DNA of 58,790 bases, taken from contig CAMENR010000008.1 in NCBI GenBank assembly GCA_945928645.1, positions 1-58,790 on the forward strand, written 5' to 3'. Below are positions 1 to 15,300 of the stretch, in pieces. The notes beneath the pieces are model-generated. The model worked only from the letters and a program-made list of their open reading frames with translations, searched no databases and was not told where the DNA came from. Made by a program: the position numbers and the translations under genes. Each line of letters opens with the position of its first letter. The stretch's first letter is position 1. This DNA is from an uncultured Clostridia bacterium. Lineage in GTDB: Bacteria; Bacillota; Clostridia; Christensenellales; UBA1242.

Positions 1-88
1 CAAAATTTACAACAAAATTTACAACAAAATTTACAACAAAATTTACAACAAAATTCACAACAAAATTTACAACAAAAATTACAATAAT
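1..88. repeat. 12-bp tandem repeat (CAAAATTTACAA), about 7 copies, cut by the window edge
   Basis: Direct reading: seven consecutive 12-mers from position 1, one with T->C (aaattcacaa), the last degenerate. Confidence 0.95.
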
Positions 89-154
89 AATTACAAAAGA
101 TTTACAAAAGACTTACAAAAGACTTACAAAAGACTTACAAAAGACTTACAAAAG
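89..154. repeat. 11-bp tandem repeat (ACTTACAAAAG), about 6 copies
   Basis: aattacaaaag, atttacaaaag, then four identical acttacaaaag units. Confidence 0.95.
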
Positions 155-258
155 ATTAACAACAAATTTTACAAAAAAAACACAAAATAAGTTGCAAATA
201 ATAAAACAAAAAAAATTAAAAAAAAGCGATAATAATCAATACAAATTCGACTAGGAAG

Positions 259-267
259 TGCTATAAT
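259..267 (+). promoter_or_regulatory. Candidate extended -10 promoter (TGcTATAAT) for the giant lipoprotein gene
   Basis: TGnTATAAT about 113 nt upstream of the ATG; no good -35; SD-like gaggaag before the ATG. Confidence 0.45.
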
Positions 268-380
268 TTATTGAATGAGAAATCTACAAAAATAAGACCT
301 TGCAAAAATGAAATTTTGCAAATAAACAATGCACATCAATGACAAAAAGTTAATTTCCAAGATAGAAAGAGGAAGATAAA

Positions 381-3300
381 ATGAAGAAATTTTTTAGCAA
401 GATAATGGTATTGTTGCTGATAATGTCATCGCTGGTGATATTTGGATGTAATGAGAGATATGGAGATCTAAGAATGTCTCTAAATTTTTGCTTTTCATCT
501 TTCTCTGCCAAAACCTTGGAAGACGGGACAAAGCGTTGGACCAACACAACAGACAACTCTGTTGTTGATGAAATGTTGGACGGTTCTTACACACTTTATA
601 TCTCCGGAAACACACAAACCACAGCATATATAGACGCAACTTTTTCAGGAATTCCAAAAGATTTTAATAGTGATGTGCAGGTTAGTCTTTCAAACTCTAT
701 TTTAACTGTTGGCAAAAAGCAATATATTGACGGTGGTATGAGAGTTGCTATTTGTGCCACTCAAGAGGGTTTAACCACTCTTACAGTGCTTAGCTCTGAA
801 GGGAACAAACAGAGGAGCTTGACAATTCAGGTGGTGGAAGTCCCAAGTGTATTGAGGTTTAGACAAGGCAGTGTTGCGTTGTCTTACAAGAAAGGAACAA
901 CTTACGATATATTGTCTGGATTGGAATCCAATTATAGTTTAAGAAATATGGCCTTTGAGTTGGGGACACTTTCTGGTGAAGGAGAAACAAATTCTGAAAA
1001 ATTTGTGCCTTTGTCTTCACTTCAACTGGCATCAAAAAATATTTCTCTTGCAGAGTCGCAAATTCTCTTGCTGGAAGATTATGACTTAACTGACGACGAA
1101 GTGCTTTATGCTAGAGCAACCTACAAAAATCCACTTGGAGATGACTTGGTCCAAATTCAGCAAATAGAATTTTTGCCACAGATATCCAACTTTGAAATTT
1201 ACTCTTTTGACTCAACCAAGGAAAATGGCTTGGGGCAAAAGGTGGGTGGAAGCAAAGAGAATTTGCTATCCACTATAGATTTTGTTACAAATATTGCCAT
1301 AACTCACAAAGATTTTGTTTTGAAAACAAATACTTATGGCAAAAAAATAAATATTATGGGCATTCAAGATACTCTATGTCCATTCAGTATTTTTGTGCAA
1401 CCAAATTACGAGAATATGGGGCTTGCTTTTGCCAAAGACAGCCTGCCTGTTAGATATTTTAATTCTGACGGAGAGGTAACCAACACAGAAAATATCAACA
1501 TGTCAACATATGGATTGTGCTACATAAGGCTAGTGCCATCAAAGGTAAAATCTACAGAAGGCTCGATAAGTTATCCAGATGGAACATATGATATGAAATT
1601 TGAGTGCAGTTATGTAGATTATCCACAAGAAGATTTTTCTTCTGTTGCGACAATTAACACAAGATGTTATACCGTTGTAAACAATTATTCTGTCAATGGA
1701 AATATTTTGCAAAACAACAATGTCCTTGCAGGTTTTGATGAGTCAAAATGTTTTGCTACAGAAGTAATGACCAACTTTGATGCTTCTCTTGGGGTTAAAC
1801 TTTCTGTTGAGCTTGGCGATCCGCTCAATGTATTGAAAAACAGATCTAGTTTTGGCTTAACATTTTATAAAAGGGCATCGGGGAGCGCTAATATTTCTCG
1901 ACTTAGCGAAAGTGAGGTCTTGAACATATTTCAAATACTCGTAAATGACGAAGACCATTTGCTAGGCTCAGATTTTGAGGAACAACGATTTCCAGCTGGC
2001 ACAAATTTTTATTTCAAAATTAAGCAAAGTGGGGAAATCTTTGTTGGAGATGATATTTTTGTTCAAATAACTTCAACAGAAGAATTCTCCCAAGCAGAGT
2101 GTGTTGCCAAACTTTCATTGGTGCAAGGGATAAGAGAAATAACTGGATTTGAGGTGGTGTTTAGAAGTAGAGAAATTGATGAACTAACTGGAGATTATAT
2201 AATTTATGACTCCAAGAATATTTCTTTTGAAAATAGCAAAGCAAATTTAGATTTGGACTTATCCAAAGATTATATAGCAATAATTTCACTGCAAGTTTCG
2301 CCAATAGAGGCAACTTTGAGCAACATATATGCCTCATCTTTAGGGAATAATGTGGTGTTGGCAACGGTGCAAGAAGGCAAGATAATTTTAGACCCAAAGA
2401 GCGCTGGCAAGAATATCACAGTTTCACTTGGGGCATCAAACCTAAGGCAAGTTTATTCTATAAATGTAAATGTCTATAGCCCAGTGCTGAGTATGGAGGC
2501 AGAAATAGTTGATATTTCATCAAATAGCAGTATTGGAGATTATTCAGTAGGGGCTGGGAATGCATACGCAAAGGTCAAGACCAAAGAGCAAGTAGAATTT
2601 ATGCTTACAACAAGACCTTATGACGCAAACAGATATAATTTGACATATGCGGTGTATAACATAACAAGTGGAAGCAGTGTCCAAGTAAAGAATTCCTATA
2701 CAATTTATTACGATGGCAGTGTAGCAGGTGCAAATAAGATTTATGATGAATATTTTGAATTAAATTGCACAGCAAATGCATTTAGGTTTACAAATGATTC
2801 TGCACAAGGCAAAACCTATGTGGTAAGGATTGTGCTAGAAAATTTAGATGGCACAGTGCTGTCGTGGACATTTACACTGTTTGCCTTTGTCCCTGTGGAA
2901 GAGTTGGATATCAACTTATCTCGTGCAGAGGTGGTCAATCCAAAAACTGTGGCTTACGAAACAAAGTTGGAGTCGGGGATTGCTTTTGATACACAAAATG
3001 CACCAGCCAATGTTTTTGGGTTTAATGTAATAGCCAACAAGACTTCCTCCAGAGTGCCAACCAACTCTTTTGAAACAAAAGCAACAGTAACTATAAGTAT
3101 TGGTGGGCATACAGATGCAATTTATCAAGTAACAGATGGAGTAATGAACAAAATCTCTGAGGGAGAGGAAGTTGTAAAACTGCTATATCCAGGAGTTTTT
3201 GGAGGGAAATACTGGTTTGAATTGCAAGACAATGTAGATATTTCTTATAAAACTATTCAAATTGGTGTAAGAGTTGATGAATATAGAAATTATCATTGCA

Positions 3301-6300
3301 CTACCAAAAATGTTTCAATAGTAAATAACGAACAAATTACAGAAATATATACTAATGCTCAAACTACTTTGAAATTTAGAGATAGTGAAATTCAAGATAA
3401 TCTTTCCATTCCTCTTGAAATAGACAACGAAAAAGCAAACAACAAGACCTTGGTTGTCCAAAACTTGTCTATAGTGGAAGTTGGTGGCAACACAATGTAT
3501 TTGATTGCAGGAGAGGGAGCCTTTGACGCCTCTATTCAAAATCAATCAAATATGCACTCTACACTTAGTCTGTTGCCAACAGGCAATGCTGGAAAATCCC
3601 TCATTGTAGTTATGCCACAAGACAGAATAACAACAAGAGAACAATATGAGATTTTCTGCGGACAAATGACAAGCATCAGCTTAACTATGGAAGACTTTGT
3701 TGATGGTGTGTTTTACGAAAAAAATTCTGGGGAATATGAAGTCGCTCATGAATATCAATCTGGTAAGCAATATTATGCAAAAGTAGTAAATTATGCTCAA
3801 TTAATATCTATTTGGAAAGATTCTCTAACTATTCAAATTGACGTGGAGAATGGGGAAGATGTCCCATATAGTGTATCTTCAATGCAAGATCTTTTGGGCA
3901 TTGCTCAAAATCCAACCAAAAACTATATTCTTACAAATAATATTAGATTTGACAATTCAAAAACATTTTTACCAATAGCATCATTCTACCCAGTTGAGTT
4001 GACTGAACAAGAGTTTAACAAAGGTATCTATTATGCAAAGAATAATGCCGAACAATACATCTTGCAAACTGCCTATAGCAACAGCCAAACATATTATGCC
4101 TATGGATTTGGAGGGAGTTTGGTTGGCAAAAACAAAGTTCAAGATAGAAAAACCGGAGAAAGTTACTATGAATATTATTCAATTGAAAACATCTATCTCC
4201 CAGCGCAAATAAGCCAAGATTATTATGGGTTGTTTGAAGTCCTTTATGGAACGGTATCTGATGTTACAATAAAGTATACTTTTGCACAGCCAACTATCAA
4301 CAGTTCAATAATATTTGGCGGAATAGCAGGGATTAACTTTGGGACAATTTCCAACTGTTCGACACAGTATACAGATGCAATATTTAGAGCAGAAGACCAA
4401 ATAATTCTTGGTGGAGTTGCGGGTGTAAACTTTGGCAATATAGAGATGGACACACAGGCGGAATCTAGATTGAATAGAGGAGATGTGGAGATTATATCAA
4501 AGGGAGAAAAAACTCTCTTTGCTGGTGGAATTGTTGGTTTGAATTTTGGAGAAATATCTGGTAGTTATAGCAGGCAGAATAGTGGAGATGTAACTTTTGG
4601 CAACAGTGCCTTTGATAGCAGTATAAATGTCAAAGTGTCCACTACTGGAGAAAATAGTAGTCTAAATCAATTAGATGTTTATGGCCTTCCATCAGCATTG
4701 GCAAAAATGTTTGAAAAAAGTCTTATTTCTTTAGAAACAGAACTAGAAGGGGCTTTACTTATCCCACAAAATTATGCTTATCTGGCAGAAAGTTATAAAA
4801 ATGATATTTCAACAAACATTTCTGATGATTTAATCTGTGGTGTTGGTGGTGTTGTTGGTGTTAACATAGGAAGGATACATAATATTAGTGTTCAAAGCCT
4901 TGTTGATGCATACAATTGTAATTTTGTCGGTGGAATTGTTGGACTTGCCCTGTCCAATGAGTTGTATAATAGTAGGATCAAAGAAATCAAAAATAATTTT
5001 GAAGACAACGATTATTCTATCTATTGCAGTTACTCTTCGTCAAGAGTATTAGGCTATCATTATGTAGGTGGTGCAGTAGGTGGTGCAAGAGGCGTTTTGC
5101 TAAACGACGAAAAAGATATTCCGGTTGCAATGTATGATGTTGGGGCGGAAAACTATGTAGATGACGAACATTCTAGAAACTTTGTTGTTGGTAAAGGTGA
5201 GGTTGGGGGATTTGCTGGCAGATTAATGTGTGTTATTGGACATTATCTATCCACTACTAGTTACTATGATGAATACACATCGCAGGGAGCAGACTGGTTG
5301 AGTGAGCAAGGAAATTATGATGTTGTGGCAACTGATGAACCAAAATCAAATTTCAACTTAACAATAGCCAATGATGGCTTGGCTGGAGGTTTTGTTGCTT
5401 GTGGTGAAAGTGTTAGATATTATGCTTGCGGTGCAAATGTCAATGTTTGGGCCCCAAAGTCAAACGCAAGTTATATATTTTCCTTTACATCAAATATGGG
5501 AAGTAGATATTTTTCTGAGAATATTTTTGGCAAAGGTGTTGTAAACTCCAATGTAAGCAACAACAAATTTTTGGGGGTTACATCATTTGGTTCTAACAAT
5601 ACTATTTCTTATTCCAAAATTATTGATGTCAAAAATATAAAAGCAGGCAGGAATGGTGTAATTTATTCTGTTAACAACATTGAAAAATCTGAAGCAGAAT
5701 TTACAAACATAATTAACAGTATTTTTGAAGGTATCAGTTCGTATGGCGATGAAAAATTGCCTTGGAAGGTGAAAAAAGATTCCGCAGGAAATGTTGTTGG
5801 ACTTCCTATGATTTATATATCATACAAAGTTGACCTGTCTGGTGTTGAGGTAGTAAAATCAGAACCTTTGTTTGTTCTAGGTCCAGTGGTTGTTAGTGCA
5901 ACAGTAAAAGACAATATCGAGAGTGAACAAGGGTGGAAGTTTGTAAAACTAGACGAAAAGACAATGATGTTGTTCTTTGCAATGGCAGACAATGGAGTTA
6001 TTTCTTCCGAAGATTTGATTACTCTAAATACAACAAAATTGTTGGACTTGCTAAACATTTCTGTTACCCCAAGTGGTGTAAAAACAAACAACCTGAATGT
6101 TCAAAGCAATTCTACACTTTTGGAAATAGTAGGAGAAAATATATTTATAAAATCAATTGGCACAGCGGAAAGCACTACGATAACTCTTACTATCTTCTCA
6201 AAACTAAGTTCTGCAAATCCAGAATATAATGCAAAAATAGATATAGTTTTGTGTTATGGGCTGACTGATGTAAATATCTATGCAAATACAAGTTTTACAA

Positions 6301-9300
6301 TGCCACTTAGTGAAGATTATGGGATAGACCTACTGTTATCTCAAACACAAACAGTGTATGCAAATCCAGAATATACTGTCAATATTGACGATGAAGATGT
6401 ATCGTTAAGAGCGATGGATAATGTTGGTCTGCGATTTGAAGTTTTGGCAGATGATGTAGATGTAATATTGGACAGCTTAAACGGAACAGCATCAACCATT
6501 GGTAGTATATTTACAATAGCATCAAAACAGTGGACATCTGTTGTTTCTGGTGGAAAAGTTGAAAAATATTATGTAAACGTTGATGCAACATTTGCTTCAT
6601 TTATTCCACTGATAGCAATACCTGACGGTAACAAACTGGCTATTGAATGTATCCCATATGTTTATCAAACAATCAATGGAGAAAGAAAAACTATCTTGTT
6701 GCAAGAACATTCTACACAGTTTTACCTTTCCATAACGCATGGTGCTACATCAATATCTCTTTTGGATAATATGCAACCAAACTTTGTTATGAATCAACTT
6801 CAAACTTTGGCTTTTACAATAACAATGGAAACAGATAGTGTTGATGACAAAATCATTTTGGACAATGCTATTGATTTGGGGAAAGAACTTGGGATAAATG
6901 TTGGCGAATATCAATATGAGTTTGTTGATGAAGCGGGCAAAATCCAAATAGTAGGGCCAGCAGATATTAGAGGCAAAACAGGGCTTAGAAAGATATCTCA
7001 ATCATGCACAGTGTGGTTTAAGGACAAACTCTCTGGTATAAAAGAAGACAAAAACTACATTTTTAATTTCCATTCTAACATCAATACATCTATTGCATTG
7101 CCGGTGTCTATTAAGATTGTTGGCGAAAACGAGGTAAAGAGTGTATATACCAATGTTTATGCAAGTTATGATGATTTTCCTCAAAAGAGTAGTGGGGGAT
7201 ATATCTACTCTGGTCTAAATGATACTCCGGCTGTTCTTGGGGTGGAAGTGTATCCTTATGTAACCAATTATTCCCACGTGAGATTGTCGTATACCAGCAC
7301 CAGTGGCGACTTGTTGTTTGTTACCCCAGTGTTACTTGATTTGAACAACGAACACGGCAAACAATTTGTGGATAATGGCAGTGTTGCGGTATATAGTTCC
7401 GATGGTAAGACCCTTACTATAAACAAGTCTATTGGGCAAGATACCTTTTTAAGCAACGACAGTGGGGTGTATTCCTATGCAAGAAGTTACTTCTTCAAAT
7501 TATTTACAGATACTAATGTAAAAGAAGGGACTGAATTTGTTATCAAGATTGACATTTTGAATGAATCTGGAGTGGTTATTCTTTCCAAAAGTGAAGTGAT
7601 TTCTACACTCAAAAAACCAGGCATAACCTTTGCTTTGGACAACGACCTAATGGGCAATGATGGCAAATATTATCTCCCAATAAACACAAAAAATGAACTT
7701 TTTGTGGACACAATCAACTACGATGATGAGATAGATTGGAAACTTTCGGCAGTGGATTGTTATGGAAATGCTTATGCTGGATTTAATGACTATAAGGAAG
7801 GATTAGAGCCAAAAAAGGAAAATGGTAAGTATTATCTCCAATTGCTCAATTTTGAAGAAGGTGTTTGGTGGACTACAGACCTTGTAGGCAAAACAATAAC
7901 TCTCCGTGGGGAGATAACCAATAACAAGCAAATATATGCTTATGAGATTCAAATTGTTGTAACGATGTTTACAGTGAAAGAAATAACCGTTGATAAGGTA
8001 GCAAATGGCTCGCTTAATATTCCAGTGGCTACAACTTATCCACTAAAGGTTAATGTAGATGCATATTATGATGACAATATCAAAAATAGTGGTAGTTGGT
8101 ATGAAGAATGGTATAACACTGTTTATCTCAACAATAAGACAGATGACAGCCTATATATAAATATAGTTAAAGCAGGTTATGAAGTAAAAAGATATTTTGT
8201 AGATTATATAAATGATTTGGCTGACAATATTGCAAGGGCAACTTTCAATAGTTCAAGTAGCGAAAGCAAGGTGTCTGGTGTGTGGCAATATAATGCACAA
8301 GACAATTTAATCAGTGGAAACAAATACAATGAGGATACTTTCGGGGTGGAAATGTTTAATGATTTCTTTGCTTTGTATGGACTAAAGGCAGACAAACAAT
8401 CCAACATATTGTTTGACGCCAAGATTGCATACAATGCAAACAAAACTTCAACTACTGAAAGATCTTCTGGTATTCCAAATGTCAAGGATTATTCAACTAT
8501 AGACGGCAAAAAGGAATTTAAGCAAGCATTTGTAGTTACTTTTGTTTACCCAAGTGAATTGAAAAATGCAATTCCGGTGTCCACTGCAGAAGAATTTTTG
8601 AATATGAAAGAGGGTGGCGATTATAGGTTGGTTAATGATATTGTTCTTTCCAATTATAAACCACTTACAACCAACATAGCCTCTTTTGATGGCAACAACA
8701 AGGTAATATTTATCACTGGATTTAGTTATGACGAATCCACCATTGGAAATGTTAATTTGGGCTTGTTTGAAAAGATTGAAAAAGAAGTAGAAGTAGGTGG
8801 AGTAACAAAACAGGTTGTTGTAGAAAATGTTACAGTTTATTACACCCCAAGTGTTACACAGCAGTCATTGGCAGGGGTTGTGGTGGTAGAGCCAAGTTTG
8901 GAAAGTTTAAGGATAAATCTTCCAAATGCAAGCAGTGTAACCTTTGGTGGATTGACATGTTCCAATTCTGGCATAATATCCAATGCAAACATTTTGGGTG
9001 GAGTAAGGATAGAGGTCAACTCTTCTGATGTGGCTGGTGCAAGTGGCTCTGCAGAGAGCAATATTGGTGGATTGGTTGCCAACAACGAAGAGAGTGGTTA
9101 TATTAGCAACAGCACAGTAGGAGCAAAATTATTCAGAAAGAAAACTCTCAGTGGAGAAGAAGAAAAAATATATGACGGATTCAATATCTATTGCTATGGA
9201 AATGCTGGTGGTGTAGTATGCACAAACAGAGGGAAAATAGTCGCTAGTTACTTCGATTCTGGCTCTATAGAACACAATTCTAAGCAAGAGGGTGTAGGTG

Positions 9301-12300
9301 GATTTGTATGCTCCAACTATGGTGAAATATTGGAGAGTTATGTTCAGGGTAGGCGTGCAGAATCAGACAAGGACATCCGAAACACTGGCTCTGGCATAGT
9401 ATCTCGTGCAGGTATTGTGGGAGGATTTGTTTATTACAACAGTGGCATTATTTCAGATTGCTACTCAAACATTTGGCTAACTTCTTCTGGCGCAATTGCA
9501 GGATTTGTTTATGAAGACACAGATCAAAGTGTAATATCCAGATGTTATTCCATCAGTTACAAAAAAGCAGGGGACAACAACACAATGGCGTATCCTTTTG
9601 CAGGACCTAGGACATTGGTTTCCACAGAAGTGTGCATAAATGGTGTGCTAAACGATTGTTTCTTCTTGAATGACAAAACCAAAAATGATAAATGGGAAAA
9701 TACCAATTTCTATACTCCAGGAAGCAATGACCCATCAAAAACTCCAGCCAACAAAAAGGCTGTGGAATTGTCTATATCCAACTTTGCAACTCATACATAT
9801 TTTACCAATTATGACTTGTCGTTGGTATATTATACAGATTCTTATGCTAATGAAGAAAAATATAATTATGTTGATGGTTATACTTGGGCAATTATTGAAG
9901 GTAAACCAGTCATTGCATCAACTCTTGTAAGGACAATTTCACAAAGAGATTATCTAGGCAAGAAGAAAAAGTATAAAGAATCAAAAGAAATGTTTGCTGT
10001 GGATACATCATCTAGTGATCTAAAAAGTGCAGTGAGGGCAGATGACAAGTCCATAACAGACTATACCAGTGCTTCGACAGGCAAATTGTTGTTCTCAACA
10101 AGAAAATATGCAGACGGCAGTAAGATAGAATTTATTTACAATGCAACAGAGAATTTTGAAAGCCTTGTAATAACATACAAAATAGTCAATCAAGATGGCA
10201 AGCAGACTTATGTTAACCCAGTGGCTGAATATGGCGAAAGCAAGCGAGTGTTGGATGTTCAGGAAGATAGTATCGAAAGCGAACAAGCCAAAGACAACAA
10301 CTTCCGAGCCAACGATACAATAGTAGTGGTGCTTGACACGGACAGAAATTTGATTTCCAACATAACTTACTACGTTCTTGATGAAAATAATATAACATAT
10401 TATTACAACGGTAACGACCTTGCAATTTCAAATGTAAGTGGTGATAGAAGCAACCCAATAACTATTTACGACAAAGATTCCCTAGTGTATGCCTTTACAA
10501 ACAGTGTTAATGGAGAGGCAGATTTGAGCAAATACTTTAGAATCGTTAGCGATATTGATTTGGAGGGAGATTTCCTAGCAACTAGCAGGGCTAACTTTAC
10601 AGGAGTTTTGCAGGGTAATCATATGACAATCAGCAATCTATCAATGTCTTATGACAGATGGTCTGCTGACCAAGTGGACAAAGAAGCATTTGGAATGTTT
10701 GCAAAAATTACTTCCGGAACGAAAAAGGATACAATTATATCCAACCTAAAAATTGGTGTTTTGCAGATTGCTTCCAACGTGCATACTTATGTGGGAGGTT
10801 TGGCAGGCCAAATCCTTGGTAGTTTGGAGCAAACCAGTAGCAAAGTGTTGCTAAATAATATTTCTGTGGTCAGGACTTCAGCGGACAATGCCCCTGTTCA
10901 GGGTAGAAATATCGTTGGTGGATTGACTGGAATTGTTCGTGGCAATGTTATATTAAAAGACATTGTAACAGATGTATCAGTCATATCAACTTATGATGCT
11001 TCTTCTACATCACTTTACATCAACTCAACCACCAAAAACAATTGCAATGATTGCTCTTATGTTGGTGGTGTTGTTGGTGTATTTGATGCGTCTCCTGTGG
11101 TGGACAATGCAACAAAGAAAAACTATAACGCTAGCAACATCTCAGTTTTGGCAGGAAATATGTATTATGGCGGTATAGTTGGTTCTGCTTTTGGTTTGTT
11201 GGGAGAAGATACAATAGCCAATTATGTCAATGTTCAAGTTGTAAATTCAAGTAGCAGTTTTATCAAATCAAAATCTTATGCCGGTGGAATAGTTGGCGAA
11301 AACAGAGGTATCATCCTCAGTTCCTCAGCAAAAAATATCAATGAAAGCGAAAAAACAGTGTCTGCGGGCATATCCAGTCTGGTAGATTACAGTTATTTCT
11401 TTAATGGTGACGGGACACAAACTCTTGCAATTGGTGGATTGGTAGGGCTAAATAATGGTGGACTTATATCCAATGCACTTAGCGCTATTGATGTAAGGAG
11501 TTCAAGAACAGTAGTTGCTGGTGGAGCAGTCGGCAGACAACTGGCAGGAGGGGTAGAAAATGTTATTGTCAGTGGCTCGGTATTTGCAGATAAGATTATT
11601 GGCGGGCTGATTGGAACAATAAATGACATAAATATTATGACTTCGCAAGGCGGATTTTCTGATGAGGAAGATGCCAATGCTTGCCTTATGGAAGCAGATG
11701 GCGGTCATCTTGCCCTTGCAGGATATAGCATATCGGCAGATAGTTATGTTTTGTGCCGAATAGCCAATTCTGTGGCAGAAAACAACTGGCTCTATGATGA
11801 TTATTCTAGATATATACAAAAGATAAACTCCAGCACAAAATGCGCAATAGGTGGAGTCGTTGGACTTATAGCCACCGAAGATGATGTTGAGGATAGCAGG
11901 ATAGTTGCAACTTGGCAAGATAAGGTGGTATTTGACGGAAAAAGTGCTTATGTAGGCACGATATCTGACGGAGTAAATTCTAAATACATCAAATCTGTGT
12001 ATGTTGATGATACTTTTGATTATCCAAAAAATATCTCAGACGAAAGTTATGTATTCCCTCGCACAAACGATGGCGAACAAGCATTGTTCCCATATACATT
12101 GCAGGAACTTTTGACCAGTACGCAGACTTCAGATCTTTCATATTCAGTAAGAAAAATTCCATTTACTATGTATAGCGACCAGTCTAGCGTTGGCGACGAA
12201 TATGTTAGCACTATATTAAAAATTTCAAACAATTCAGGTTCTATCAAACAGTTTGCCAATGAAGAAGGTTTTTATAGAGAAATAAAGGTTGTAAAAATAG

Positions 12301-15300
12301 ATGGATTAAAATCAGAATACGAGGGAGATTTTGAAGATGGAGTATGGTATATTGACGACAACTCAGCAGATGTAGATTTTGATTGGCTTGCAAAGCATTT
12401 TGGAATTGTATATTTTAGAAAAGATGGCGATAGTGATTTTGAAGAAGTTGCTAACTATACAGACCTCAACAATGATGATATCAAGAGGGAGTTTAATTTA
12501 GTTTATAAATATGAAGAAAGAGAAGACTCTTCATTAACTGGCGCTAAGTTGTTAAACTTCTATGCTGACAAATCAGAGTTGGGAGAAGGTTCGGCAAAAG
12601 AGTATGGCAAATTCTATTATGTTGCAAACTCTACTATTTCTAATGTCCAATTTGAAAGGTCTTTTGCATACAAGTCTGCTGGCAAAATTGAAAATGAAAT
12701 TGCATTGATTGGGGCTTCTACTGATGACGGTGTTAGTAGAAACGGAGTAAATAGTTTTAAGGATAGGGATAGAAAAGTCTTGTTCTATCAAAGCACATTT
12801 GTCCTTAATGGAATTTGTATATTCGACTTTGATATAAACAAAGCAGGGACTACAGAATTTGTTTCTTTGTGGGATAAAGTGGAAGGAGAAGAAAATCTCT
12901 ATGAGTTGTCATTAGAAAAATGCAAACCAGCAGGGGAAGGAAGTGATTGGACTTGGTCAGTTGAATTGCCAGATGGCGGAAAAATTGTGGGCATAAAGAT
13001 AAGGGTAGAAAGTTCAGTTGACGAATATCATGTGTCAGAAGTTATACTAACTTATGAATACAATGGTGTTGTGTTGGAAGATGACACATCAAACTCTGCA
13101 TTTATAAAAGAAACAAAAGATTCAAACAATCCACTTTTGTCTAGTTATTCGTTTGTTTCTTCTGCCAAAAAGACTTCTTTTAGATCTTTTAGCTCAGATT
13201 ATTGGATTTTTGGAGAAGATTTCTATTCACAACCTGTTTCATTTGAAAGCAAATATCCAAAAAATATAGAATTTGCAGAGACTTATGTGTGGGAAGATTT
13301 TAGAACAAAAAATGTTACAGGCAAAATAACAGAAATAAAAACCGCAGAGGACTTGGCTCTGTTTGCTTATTTGGTAAATACCGGAGTAGATTACAAAGGG
13401 CTAGAAGTTACACTAAAAGCGAATATTGACCTTAGCGGAAAGTATTGGGTACCAATAGGCAAGGATAATGAACATACTTTTAACGGAAAGTTTGTTGGTA
13501 ATGGATACACAATAAAATATGCCTCTGTGGAAGAAAGCTCTTTGGCAAAAACTAATGAAACTAAAGTGCATTATGCAGGAATATTTGGATATGTAAAAGA
13601 TGCAGAAATTAGTGGTCTTACTCTCCTTGGTGGAAAGATTAGTGGTGAGTGCGCTGGTGGACTGGTGGGCTATGCAGAAAATGTAAAATTCAAAGCAATA
13701 GTCAATCGTAACAATGTTATGGGTGATAGTTATGCTGGTGGGTTGGTGGGATATTCAAAAGGTTGTAGCTTTGAAAATTGCAACAACTATGCAGAGGTCA
13801 AAAACACAGACAATTATAATTCAACAGAGGTATATGTTGGTGGAATTGCCGGTCAAATAGTTGATGGAAGTTTGATTACATTAAACTCGCTAAACGATAA
13901 AGGCATACAGAACTACGGGGTAGTATATATACAAGAAAGCAATAATAATCATTTTGGGACTGAACATTTGGTTAGCGTATGGGTCGGTGGTATCGCAGGA
14001 AGTGCAGATTGCAGAACTATCAGCACAAAACTTAGCAACTTTGGCAAGATAAATGTCAATTCCAATGCATCAGAATTGCGTTGTGGTGGATTGTTTGGCT
14101 ATCTAAGCGCAAGTTCGGCTTCATTATTGTTCAACAAGGGGCTTATCAAGGTGTCCAACCTCAACCGAAACACAACAGATGATAGATCGCAAATGTATGT
14201 AGGTGGAGTATGTGGACAGGCAGAATGTGATATGTCTATTATGGCAAATGAGCAGGACATAACTGTATCTTGTGATTTGGCTAGCAACATAAACTCTTAT
14301 ATAGGAGGAATCACTGGGGCTATTGCTGGAAATATCAACCAAAGCTACAATGCAAAAAATATCTCTTATGTATCAAAAGATGGTGATATAGCATATATTG
14401 GTGGCTTGGTAGGATTGTCTTGCAAATCTGCCCATACATACAACCAAGTTGTTGATTGCTACAACTCTGGAGAAATAACAACTACCTGTGGTGGATTTGG
14501 TAGTGTGGCAGGAATAGTAGGTTTGGCTGAAGAAAATTGTCAACAGATTATCAAAAATACCCTCTCAATAGGTCAAATTTTGGCACAAAGTGGAAGGGTT
14601 GCCAGCAATGTTGGGGCAATTACAAACTTTTCAGAGGGTTTGTTGCTTGATCCAAATGAATATCCAGATGAAGAAGTAGAACTAACAACATTCGCCAACT
14701 TCTATCTTAGAGGGGTAGCAGTGTTAGGCTCTAGTAATGTAACTGCAGTTGGGGGTGGAGAAGTTGATGAGAGTGGGTTTGCGCAAAGCAAAATAGCCAC
14801 AACTCTTAAAGATGCAGGAACTTATGAGAGTAAAGGCAAACCTCTTTGGAATTTTAGTGCAGAAGAGGATGGAGTTTGGGAATGGAAATATTCTACATGG
14901 TTCCCAACTCTCAAAAAGAATTCGCCAAATACCCTTTGGACAGATAGCATAGAAAGTATGGTTCAGGTAGGGGGAGATTATGTTATAGATACTGCAGAGC
15001 AACTTGCCAACCTTGCTTACTTGATTAATTCTGGTATGATTGACACCAAAGGAAAGGTATTTAGAGTGAGAGATGCTATAGATTTGTCCAATAAATTGTG
15101 GATTCCTATTGGAACAGATGAGTATGCTTTTGAAGGAACATTTGAAGGTGGCGGTTATTCCATTTTCAATATGACAGTGGACGGCAATGCAGTGGAAAAA
15201 AGTGGAATAGACAAGTTAAATTATGGTGGTCTATTTGGTGTTGTAAAAAATGCAAAGATAGCAAATATTGGCATAATGTCCCCAATAGTAAGAAATGTTA

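Noticed and set aside
1-165. CRISPR array or replication iterons at the 5' edge
   Set aside because: Repeats are contiguous 11-12-mers without spacers, and no cas, rep or dnaA gene is visible
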